Part shown: in pieces, positions 1-5,062 of the stretch
Position numbering within the stretch: the stretch's first letter is position 1
Layout of the letters: the number at the start of each line of letters is the position of its first letter
Assembly: GCA_964365025.1 (NCBI GenBank)
Contig: CAYIOJ010000050.1
Coordinates: 1 to 5,139, forward strand
Length of the DNA: 5,139 nt
Direction: 5' to 3'
DNA from: UBA10003 sp964365025
GTDB taxonomy: Bacteria; Patescibacteriota; Patescibacteriia; Magasanikbacterales; UBA10003
Program-made: the position numbers and the translations under genes
Notes under the pieces: generated by a model
What the model was told of the DNA's origin: nothing
Databases searched by the model: none
The model's input: the letters and a program-made list of their open reading frames with translations, nothing else

Positions 1-1253
1 TCAACTCTTTCACGAATTTTTACCGATGATTCGGCTTCTGATTCTTCGGTTAATTTTTGAAATTTCAGTCGCGGCACCTCCACATGCAAATCAATTCTGT
101 CCAACAACGGCCCCGAAATTTTTTTCTTGTATTGGCTGATTTGCATTGGCGAACAAATGCATGGCTTATCCGGATCAGAAGCATATCCGCACGGGCAGGG
201 ATTTTGACTGGCAACTAAAATAAAACGGGAAGGAAACGACAAAGTGCTTTGCGCGCGAGAAATGGTGATAACACCGTCTTCCAATGGTTGGCGCAAATTT
301 TCCAACACCGCGCGGGAAAATTCCGGAAATTCATCTAGAAAAAGCACGCCGCGATGCGCCAAAGAAATTTCTCCAGGGCGAGGAATTCTCCCGCCACCCA
401 CCAAAGATGCGCCGGAAGCAGAATGATGCGGAGTACGAAATGGCCGAGTGGTCACCAAAGGCCTATCAGTTGTAAGTAATCCCGCCACTGAATAAAGTTT
501 AGATACCTCCAATGATTCCTCCATTGTCAATTGTGGCAAAATGGTGGGCAAAGTTCGCGCCAAAAGTGTTTTACCTGATCCCGGCGGCCCGGACATCAGC
601 ACATTGTGCCCGCCGCTGGCCGCAATTTCCAACGCGCGCTTGGTATATTCTTGCCCGCGCACATATTTCATGTCAAACTCGCTTTCCACTTCTTTTTCCA
701 ACAAACTGCCAAAAGAAACATTGGCAAATGGTGTAATTTTTTCCTGATCCAACAAATGACGCAATAATTGACCCAAATCCCGCGCTGGGATTATTTCCAA
801 TCCTTCCACCAATCCAGCTTCCGGCGCGTTGGCCTCGGGAATATATATTGTTTTAATGTTTTGTTCTCGCGCGAAAATCGCGATGGGCAAAATCCCATTG
901 GTGCGGCGCAGGGTCCCGTCTAGAGCCAGCTCGCCGACAAATAAACTGCCCTCGTGATTAAAATCAATTTCCAACGATCCCAAAAGAACCCCCATGGCCA
1001 TTGGTAAATCATAGGCCGGGCCTTCTTTGTGAATATCAGCCGGCGCCAAATTAACCACAATGCGGCGCGTGGCTGGAAAATCAAAACCGCAATTGCGAAT
1101 GGCTGATTTCATCCGCTCCTTGGCCTCTTGCACAGACGCGTCCGGCAAGCCGACAATGGTGAATGACGGAAACCCGGCGCCCAAATCCACCTCCACCTCT
1201 ACTTTTTCACAGCGCAATCCGAGCACGGCCGCTGATTGAACTTTTGCCAGCAT
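1..1253 (-). CDS. comM: ComM/YifB family AAA+ ATPase (Mg-chelatase-like), 3' end cut by window edge
   Basis: Read by hand on the minus strand: 417 uninterrupted codons from the ATG at 1253 to the window edge. The N-terminal ChlI/Lon-S5-like domain (about residues 20-165) is followed by a Mg-chelatase AAA+ domain. Walker A is GPPGSGKT (222-229) and Walker B is VLFLDE (303-308). The family's cysteine cluster NPCPCG...PCICSP has Cys at 353, 355, 365 and 367. The arginine-bearing SGPLLDRIDLH is at 380-390. Family members have about 500 residues, so roughly 90 C-terminal residues lie outside the window. ComM proteins are hexameric helicases that drive branch migration during natural transformation; in this lineage that role is inferred. 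The start lies inside the end of lspA (55-nt overlap, different frame). A modest AGGA sits 11 nt upstream (1265-1268), so this is probably the last gene, or a middle gene, of the dksA-like/lspA operon. No frameshift was seen. Confidence 0.95.
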   Translation of the reverse strand, partial: MLAKVQSAAVLGLRCEKVEVEVDLGAGFPSFTIVGLPDASVQEAKERMKSAIRNCGFDFPATRRIVVNLAPADIHKEGPAYDLPMAMGVLLGSLEIDFNHEGSLFVGELALDGTLRRTNGILPIAIFAREQNIKTIYIPEANAPEAGLVEGLEIIPARDLGQLLRHLLDQEKITPFANVSFGSLLEKEVESEFDMKYVRGQEYTKRALEIAASGGHNVLMSGPPGSGKTLLARTLPTILPQLTMEESLEVSKLYSVAGLLTTDRPLVTTRPFRTPHHSASGASLVGGGRIPRPGEISLAHRGVLFLDEFPEFSRAVLENLRQPLEDGVITISRAQSTLSFPSRFILVASQNPCPCGYASDPDKPCICSPMQISQYKKKISGPLLDRIDLHVEVPRLKFQKLTEESEAESSVKIRERV

Positions 1254-1672
1254 AAAATAATAATTCCTATGCCAATCATTACATCAGCCAAATTAAAATA
1301 TGAAATCGGCCATAGATGAAAATAGTCAATGACAAATTGATAAACAATTCTATCAAAAAGATTGCTTAACGCGCCTAGAATAATTAAAAACAGGCCGTTC
1401 AAAAACAACCAACGCCGCGTCTTAAACGCGCGCCACGCGAAAATTATCAGAAAAAAAATAATAATGGCCGAGGCCGCAATGATAAAGATATTATTAAAAG
1501 GCAAACTGAAAGCGCCAGCGTGATTGGCAAAAAAAGTGAACTTGAAAAATTTGGGGATAATAAAAAAATCCCCCGCAGAAGGCGCGGAGATTTTTTGTAA
1601 AGCAATAATTTTTAAATATCTGTCCAGCAAAAAAAGAACAACAACCGCAAAAAAGAAAATTCTATTTTTCAT
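1199..1672 (-). CDS. lspA: Lipoprotein signal peptidase II (LspA)
   Basis: A 157-residue inner-membrane aspartic protease that removes signal peptides from prolipoproteins after diacylglyceryl modification. Four hydrophobic segments are visible (about residues 4-26, 62-80, 88-106 and 124-143), as expected for the family. Conserved blocks are present: LLDRYLK (Asp17), the N-x-x-x-A-F block as NHAGAFS (50-56), GALSNLFDR (100-108), FVIDYF with catalytic Asp116, and FNLADV with catalytic Asp130. These correspond to Asp123 and Asp141 of E. coli LspA. The length is close to that of E. coli LspA (about 164). It starts 9 nt after the DksA-like stop codon with no clear Shine-Dalgarno, which suggests translational coupling. 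The last 18 codons overlap comM and give a polar, basic, Cys-containing tail (CSDCAVKK) beyond the fourth membrane segment. The identification is firm; only the tail is unusual. Confidence 0.96.
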   Translation of the reverse strand: MKNRIFFFAVVVLFLLDRYLKIIALQKISAPSAGDFFIIPKFFKFTFFANHAGAFSLPFNNIFIIAASAIIIFFLIIFAWRAFKTRRWLFLNGLFLIILGALSNLFDRIVYQFVIDYFHLWPISYFNLADVMIGIGIIILCWQKFNQRPCSDCAVKK

Positions 1673-1681
1673 CTTTTGAAA

Positions 1682-2053
1682 TTAAATTTCTTGCGTCAAT
1701 TGTTTTTTACAACTAATACAAGCCGAAGAAGTCGGACGAGCCAATAGCCGCTTTTCGTCAATTGGCTTATGGCAATATTTACAGATGCCGTATTTTTCAT
1801 CCTCAATATTTTTCAACGCGTCTTTAACATCGCGCAATTCTTTTTCCAAAGTGTGCTCCAAACCAAGTTCGTCGCTGTAGGTAGCCACCTCGGAGGCATT
1901 TTCATCATATTTATCGCCAAATTGTGGAAACTTGGCGTTAAAATCATCAGTATTGTGGGTACTGCGGTCTGTAAACTGCCCCAATTCTTGCGTCAAACGC
2001 TTTTCTTCCTCCAAAAGCTGTGTCTTGATTTTAGCGATTGTGTTCGTATCCAT
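1682..2053 (-). CDS. TraR/DksA C4-type zinc-finger protein
   Basis: A 123-residue protein. The N-terminal half is charged and helical (3-25 and 65-88, coiled-coil-like). The C-terminal half has a C4 zinc finger: Cys91-x2-Cys94, 17 residues, Cys112-x2-Cys115, in the context KYGICKYCHKPI and SACISCKK, typical of the DksA/TraR family. The block GDKYDENASEVA (46-57) matches the family's acidic linker. DksA proteins bind the RNA polymerase secondary channel and modulate initiation. This short form lacks the full E. coli DksA coiled coil, so its exact action is unknown. The frame stays open upstream to 2188, but that extension would start before the promoter at 2081-2109 and reads as unrelated sequence. 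The ATG at 2053 lies about 20 nt after the predicted transcription start, so I chose it. There is no Shine-Dalgarno before it. It is the first gene of an operon with lspA and comM. Confidence 0.93.
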   Translation of the reverse strand: MDTNTIAKIKTQLLEEEKRLTQELGQFTDRSTHNTDDFNAKFPQFGDKYDENASEVATYSDELGLEHTLEKELRDVKDALKNIEDEKYGICKYCHKPIDEKRLLARPTSSACISCKKQLTQEI

Positions 2054-2080
2054 AAGAATATGTTTAAACTGTATTGGGGT

Positions 2081-2109
2081 ATTATAGCAGAGGGCGAAAA
2101 TGGAGGCAA
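2081..2109 (-). promoter_or_regulatory. Sigma70-type promoter of the dksA-like/lspA/comM operon
   Basis: On the minus strand, -35 TTGCCT (2104-2109; 4/6 to consensus), a 17-bp spacer, then a perfect -10 TATAAT (2081-2086). The -10 is preceded by TGC, which makes an extended -10 (TGnTATAAT). Transcription should start near 2074, leaving a leader of about 20 nt. That leader contains the 8-bp palindrome GTTTAAAC (2062-2069) and no Shine-Dalgarno. This placement fixes the downstream gene's start at 2053. Confidence 0.85.
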
Positions 2110-2118
2110 GCCCGCTTG
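2107..2118. repeat. 12-bp palindrome between two divergent -35 boxes; possible operator
   Basis: CAAGC-CC-GCTTG is a perfect 5-bp inverted repeat with a 2-bp centre. It covers the inner ends of both divergent -35 hexamers (2104-2109 minus, 2116-2121 plus). A dimeric regulator bound here would occlude both promoters. Part of the symmetry follows simply from two facing TTG-containing boxes, so a regulatory role is inferred, not shown. Confidence 0.4.
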
Positions 2119-2144
2119 AAACAATGTCCCAAAAGCGATACAAT
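2116..2144 (+). promoter_or_regulatory. Sigma70-type promoter of the PHP gene (near-leaderless)
   Basis: -35 TTGAAA (2116-2121; 5/6), a 17-bp spacer, -10 TACAAT (2139-2144; 5/6). Only 11 nt separate the -10 box from the ATG at 2156, so transcription should start about 3-6 nt before the start codon. No ribosome binding site can fit there, which predicts an essentially leaderless mRNA. Confidence 0.8.
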
Positions 2145-2155
2145 GAACAAACAAT

Positions 2156-3415
2156 ATGCCTCAACTTATCGCTGATTTGCACATTCACTCCAAATACTCG
2201 CGCGCTTGTTCGCCAGAGCTGTCGTTGTCAAACATTGATAAATGGTGCCGTATTAAAGGCATTGATTTAATTTCTACCGGCGATTTTACGCACCCAATTT
2301 GGTTTAAAAATATCGAGGATGAATTAGTTGAAGAGGGCAATGGATTTTTGCGCTTACGCGACAGTGATGGAGCTGTGAAATTCATTTTGGGCACCGAGGT
2401 TTCTTGTATTTATTCTCAAGGCGGTCAAACGCGTAGAGTTCACTTGTGTCTTTTTTTTCCTGATTTGGCGTCAGTGAAAAAATTCAACGCCAAATTAACC
2501 GGCGCTGGCAAAAATCTGCGCTCGGACGGCCGACCGATTTTAGGCATGTCGGCCAAACAAGTTTTAACAATAATGAAAGAAATTACGCCGCGCTCGGTAA
2601 TGATTCCGGCACACGCATGGACTCCATGGTTCGCGGTTTTCGGTTCCAAGTCCGGCTTTGATTCATTGGAAGAATGTTTTGAAGAATTAACTCCGGAGAT
2701 TTTCGCGATTGAAACAGGACTTAGCAGCGACCCAGCCATGAATTGGCGGTTATCAGCTTTGGACAAAATCGCCTTGGTTTCCAATTCCGACGCGCACAGC
2801 TTGCCCAATCTTGGCCGCGAAGCCAATATCTTCGCCTTGGATATTCAAAAAACAAATTATGATGAATTAATGAAAACCATCAAAGAAAAAAATCCGGCCA
2901 AATTTTTAAAAACAATTGAATTTTATCCGGAAGAAGGGATGTATCATTTGGACGGCCATCGCGCTTGCAACTCTCGCCTCACCCCCAAAGAAACCAAAAA
3001 AAACAAAGGACTCTGCCCTGTTTGCAAAAAAGAGCTGACCGTCGGCGTTTTAAATCGCGTGGAAAAACTGGCTGATAGAGAAGAAGGATTTGTTCCGCCC
3101 AAGGCCGTGCCTTTTGTGAGTTTGGTGGAGTTGGACAAAATTATCGGAGAGGCCTTGGATATTAAATCGCGCAAAAGTACGGCGGTTCAACGAGAATATG
3201 CCAATTTAATTAAAAAAGGCAACAATGAATTTAATGTTTTACTCAATTTATCTTACGCCGATCTTGCCAAAATCACCTTGCCGGAAATCGTGGAAGGCAT
3301 CCGCCGCGTGCGCGAAAAAGAATTAAAAATTGAGCCTGGTTTTGACGGCCGATACGGCCGCGTCACCATTTTCAGTCCGAAAGAAAAATCCGAACGGCAG
3401 AAAAGTTTGTTTTAA
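2156..3415 (+). CDS. PHP-family phosphoesterase with zinc ribbon (COG1379-like, often mislabelled UvrD)
   Basis: A 419-residue protein. PHP metal-binding motifs appear in order: DLHIHS (Asp7, His9, His11), TGDFTH (Asp43, His46), GTE (Glu81), RRVHL (His96), PAHAWTP (His153) and SNSDAHS (Asp212, His214). The full PHP set is present, so a metal-dependent phosphoesterase or nuclease active site is likely intact. A zinc ribbon follows: His268-x2-Cys271 ... Cys287-x2-Cys290. The C-terminal part (about 300-405) ends in FDGRYGRVTIF, a block I associate with this family. Homologues are sometimes fused to a UvrD helicase, hence the common name, but no helicase motifs exist here. The substrate is unknown; a nucleic-acid role is inferred from the zinc ribbon and family fusions. 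The last five residues, QKSLF, resemble a sliding-clamp-binding motif. The ATG at 2156 places the PHP motif at residue 7, as expected, and the promoter leaves no room for an earlier start. Confidence 0.9.
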   Translation: MPQLIADLHIHSKYSRACSPELSLSNIDKWCRIKGIDLISTGDFTHPIWFKNIEDELVEEGNGFLRLRDSDGAVKFILGTEVSCIYSQGGQTRRVHLCLFFPDLASVKKFNAKLTGAGKNLRSDGRPILGMSAKQVLTIMKEITPRSVMIPAHAWTPWFAVFGSKSGFDSLEECFEELTPEIFAIETGLSSDPAMNWRLSALDKIALVSNSDAHSLPNLGREANIFALDIQKTNYDELMKTIKEKNPAKFLKTIEFYPEEGMYHLDGHRACNSRLTPKETKKNKGLCPVCKKELTVGVLNRVEKLADREEGFVPPKAVPFVSLVELDKIIGEALDIKSRKSTAVQREYANLIKKGNNEFNVLLNLSYADLAKITLPEIVEGIRRVREKELKIEPGFDGRYGRVTIFSPKEKSERQKSLF

Positions 3416-3419
3416 TTAT

Positions 3420-3459
3420 AAAAAGAGCCAGACGCAGAAAACGTATTCTGCGAATGGCT
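3420..3459 (-). terminator. Rho-independent terminator of the Nudix-cupin/cupin operon
   Basis: The stem consists of AGCCA (3426-3430) pairing with TGGCT (3455-3459) and CGCAGAA (3433-3439) pairing with TTCTGCG (3446-3452). A 2x2 internal loop separates the two helices, and the apical loop is 6 nt. On the minus strand the stem is followed by one C, then TTTTT (3420-3424) and an AT-rich run. On the plus strand no T-run follows, so it should work mainly for the minus-strand unit ending at 3485. It begins just after the PHP stop codon. Confidence 0.85.
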
Positions 3460-3467
3460 GTTAGAAA

Positions 3468-3480
3468 GACGATTATCGTC
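3468..3480. repeat. 13-nt inverted repeat downstream of the cupin gene
   Basis: GACGAT-T-ATCGTC, a perfect inverted repeat about a single base. As RNA it could form a 5-bp stem with a 3-nt loop. It lies between the cupin stop codon and the main terminator. On the minus strand it is followed only by TTTCT, so at best it is an auxiliary terminator or a 3'-end stabiliser. Confidence 0.4.
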
Positions 3481-3484
3481 CGAC

Positions 3485-4009
3485 TCACTTTGACTTTGTT
3501 GCGTACTCACTCTGAAGCGTGCGAAACGCATCCATAGGGTACGTATCATGGGTTGTGGAATCATCCGGTATAAAGAGAGTATTGGCGATGGCCAGGAGTA
3601 TGCTACCGTCCTCTTCCACTTGATAGGTGTGCAAAATGAAAGGCGGCATCCACACTCCCATGTCGGTTGTAAGGACTAAATCCCTTTTGTCACCAAAAAG
3701 ATCCTCGCACGTCCAGCGTACCGAGCCCTGTAGCGCAAATACCATTTCTCCGCGAATCCGATGCCACTCCGTACCACCAATCCTTCCTTGCTGTAGATCG
3801 CGGACTGTGTAGGCTCTAAGCCCACGGATGTCACGGGGTACGGAATTACATTCCTTCTCATTATAGCGGAAAAATCGGCCATGCGCCGTGGCCAAGGATA
3901 TTGCCAAGATCACGTTGAGTGTCCCGCCGGATTTAGTATTCCACGGACCACTAGCGTTAAGAATTTGAACATCCTTAACGATCGGAATAGCGCGATCTGC
4001 CCTTTTCAT
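3485..4009 (-). CDS. FdtA/WxcM-like cupin protein (nucleotide-sugar isomerase fold)
   Basis: A 174-residue protein with one cupin domain (about 60-165). The stretch RAYTVRD...RIGGTEWHR...FALQGS (65-96) aligns by eye with the FdtA/QdtA pattern RvYyiyD...RGgHAHk...alsGS. VWMPPFILHTY (119-129) matches the second cupin motif, with His127. The known members convert dTDP-4-keto-6-deoxyglucose to its 3-keto isomer for surface glycans. Here the paired catalytic histidines (HAH) read EWH: the first His is replaced by Glu81 and only His83 remains. Isomerase activity is therefore doubtful and the substrate unknown. The frame is open up to 4132, but the ATG at 4009 has a strong GGAGGAG 7 nt upstream, and the longer version would overlap the preceding gene, so I chose 4009. 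It lies 40 nt after the Nudix-cupin gene in the same operon and is followed by a terminator. Confidence 0.82.
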   Translation of the reverse strand: MKRADRAIPIVKDVQILNASGPWNTKSGGTLNVILAISLATAHGRFFRYNEKECNSVPRDIRGLRAYTVRDLQQGRIGGTEWHRIRGEMVFALQGSVRWTCEDLFGDKRDLVLTTDMGVWMPPFILHTYQVEEDGSILLAIANTLFIPDDSTTHDTYPMDAFRTLQSEYATKSK

Positions 4010-4016
4010 AAGTAAG

Positions 4017-4023
4017 CTCCTCC
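4017..4023 (-). promoter_or_regulatory. Strong Shine-Dalgarno GGAGGAG deciding the cupin start
   Basis: GGAGGAG on the minus strand, separated by the 7-nt CTTACTT from the ATG at 4009. It excludes the 41-residue upstream extension and contrasts with the SD-poor genes in the left half of the window. Confidence 0.85.
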
Positions 4024-4049
4024 ATTGATTAAGTAGCTTTGGTATGACT

Positions 4050-4967
4050 TCAGATCGGGCACGAAGGCATGTCCCCCGCATCGTAAGGTTTTGAGGAAAA
4101 CGCGACAAAACGCGTCTGCGGAGCAAAATCAAACCGATGCGTGTGGTACGGCGGGATTCTGATCACAGACCCCGGCGCAACCACGAACCGTTTGACCTCG
4201 TCAACAATTTTTCCTTTCGCGTCCACACGCGCCGTCCGGATGGTTCCACCACCTTCGAGGAAGCAGAATATTTCAAACTTTTTCCGATGGTAGTGTTGGC
4301 CGAGCGGCTTCGTTGAATCTAGGACCACAAAATCCTGAAAGGCCGAGTCGTTGAATCCGAACTCACGAAGATTGCGCCTCGCGTCGCTTGCAACGAGCGA
4401 CAGCGCGCCGCATTCCACGTCCTCTTGTGGTTGTGGAGGGAATACGTGATCGTAGAGATCAAGAATGGCCGGGAAAACCGATACGTCAACCAGTTGCTCT
4501 CGATTGAAAGCAATGATGCCCGCCGCTTCGTACTCCACTTTATCAAGGTTGGTGGCGGCCAACGCTATTTCTTCCGCCGTCAGCTCGACAGTAAACGTGT
4601 AGCCGAGCATGTGGCAACCGATGTCTTGCGGTGCTTGTGCGCGATCCTTGCAGAAATAATCAAAGACCGCAACAAGCCTCAAGCGATCTGCGGTAATTTC
4701 GAGTCCGGTCTCTCGCTTGAAGTTTCGGATTGCCGCCTCCTCTTTGGTTTCGTGTACGGCCATACGGCCGCCGATCCACCACCACCCCGTCATCGGTTTC
4801 GATGCTCGACGCGCAAGGTAAATGATCCGCGAACGAGTATCTACTGGGACAATGTCGGTGCATGCGGGAACGAAACACTGAAGCGCTCTTCCGTATTCAT
4901 CATCTGCAAGGCGCAACGGAAGAATCGCTTGATATCCGTTCTCCGTGTATGTTCTTACCAGTGTCAC
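4050..4967 (-). CDS. Nudix hydrolase (GDP-mannose mannosyl hydrolase-like) fused to a C-terminal cupin
   Basis: A 305-residue two-domain protein. The N-terminal Nudix fold (about 30-165) contains the block ARRASKPMTGWWWIGGRM followed by a box from Gly67 to Leu89. Compared with the classical GX5EX7REUXEEXGU pattern, the second half reads RNFKRETGL. The Gly, first Glu (73), Arg (81), last Glu (86) and Gly-Leu are kept, while two catalytic-region glutamates are replaced. E. coli GDP-mannose mannosyl hydrolase shows the same kind of change (ERLTMAELGL) and the same R...P..G.W...GGR lead-in, so that is the nearest family I recognise. The C-terminal cupin (about 205-300) has GQHYHRKKFE (His225, His227, Glu232) and IPPYHTH (His275, His277), an apparently complete metal site resembling CapF/WxcM-type sugar cupins. 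The likely role is trimming or modifying a nucleotide sugar for surface glycans; this is inferred. The GTG at 4967 was chosen because AGGAGG lies 6 nt upstream; a TTG further up (5009) has no such signal. First gene of a two-gene operon. Confidence 0.85.
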   Translation of the reverse strand: MTLVRTYTENGYQAILPLRLADDEYGRALQCFVPACTDIVPVDTRSRIIYLARRASKPMTGWWWIGGRMAVHETKEEAAIRNFKRETGLEITADRLRLVAVFDYFCKDRAQAPQDIGCHMLGYTFTVELTAEEIALAATNLDKVEYEAAGIIAFNREQLVDVSVFPAILDLYDHVFPPQPQEDVECGALSLVASDARRNLREFGFNDSAFQDFVVLDSTKPLGQHYHRKKFEIFCFLEGGGTIRTARVDAKGKIVDEVKRFVVAPGSVIRIPPYHTHRFDFAPQTRFVAFSSKPYDAGDMPSCPI

Positions 4968-4973
4968 GACACA

Positions 4974-4979
4974 CCTCCT
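4974..4979 (-). promoter_or_regulatory. Shine-Dalgarno AGGAGG deciding the GTG start
   Basis: AGGAGG on the minus strand lies 6 nt before the GTG at 4967. It supports the non-ATG start over the in-frame TTG at 5009, which would put this SD inside the coding region. Confidence 0.85.
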
Positions 4980-5033
4980 GGTCGTAGTTGTGAATGTGCT
5001 GTAAACCAAGTCACTGCAACTTGATTTCCATCT

Positions 5034-5062
5034 ATCCTAACTTATTTGCATTGTTTTGTCAA
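5034..5062 (-). promoter_or_regulatory. Sigma70-type promoter of the Nudix-cupin/cupin operon
   Basis: On the minus strand, a perfect -35 TTGACA (5057-5062), a 17-bp spacer, then -10 TAGGAT (5034-5039; 4/6). The start should fall near 5027, giving a leader of about 60 nt. That leader begins with a CAAGT/ACTTG inverted repeat (5007-5023, 7-nt loop), which could be an operator or a 5' stem. Upstream, 5063-5139 is AT-rich and may help promoter strength. Confidence 0.75.

Noticed and set aside
244..747. Several 60-75-codon plus-strand open frames
   Set aside because: Antisense to the ComM ATPase domain, whose Walker motifs are continuous on the minus strand.
1769..2119. 116-codon plus-strand open frame
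   Set aside because: Antisense to the zinc-finger gene. Its hydrophobic Phe/Ile content is what the complement of a Lys/Glu-rich coiled coil produces.
2054..2188. 45-residue N-terminal extension of the DksA-like protein
   Set aside because: It would begin upstream of the -35/-10 elements that drive the gene, and its sequence does not resemble the family. The ATG at 2053 fits the promoter.
2440..2826. 128-codon minus-strand open frame
   Set aside because: Entirely inside the PHP gene, which has a full set of metal-binding motifs on the plus strand. No motif or start signal was seen.
3346..3361. CGGCCG repeated within 3346-3361, resembling a hairpin
   Set aside because: It encodes the DGRYGRV block of the PHP protein and is explained by coding for Gly-Arg twice. 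It is not followed by a T-run.
3676..3882. 68-codon minus-strand open frame within the cupin gene
   Set aside because: A different frame within the FdtA-like gene, with no SD and no family resemblance.
4425..5024. 199-codon open frame on the plus strand
   Set aside because: It lies antisense to the Nudix-cupin gene, has no recognisable domain, and its Cys/Arg-rich composition is typical of a shadow frame. The minus strand has clear motifs, a promoter and an SD.
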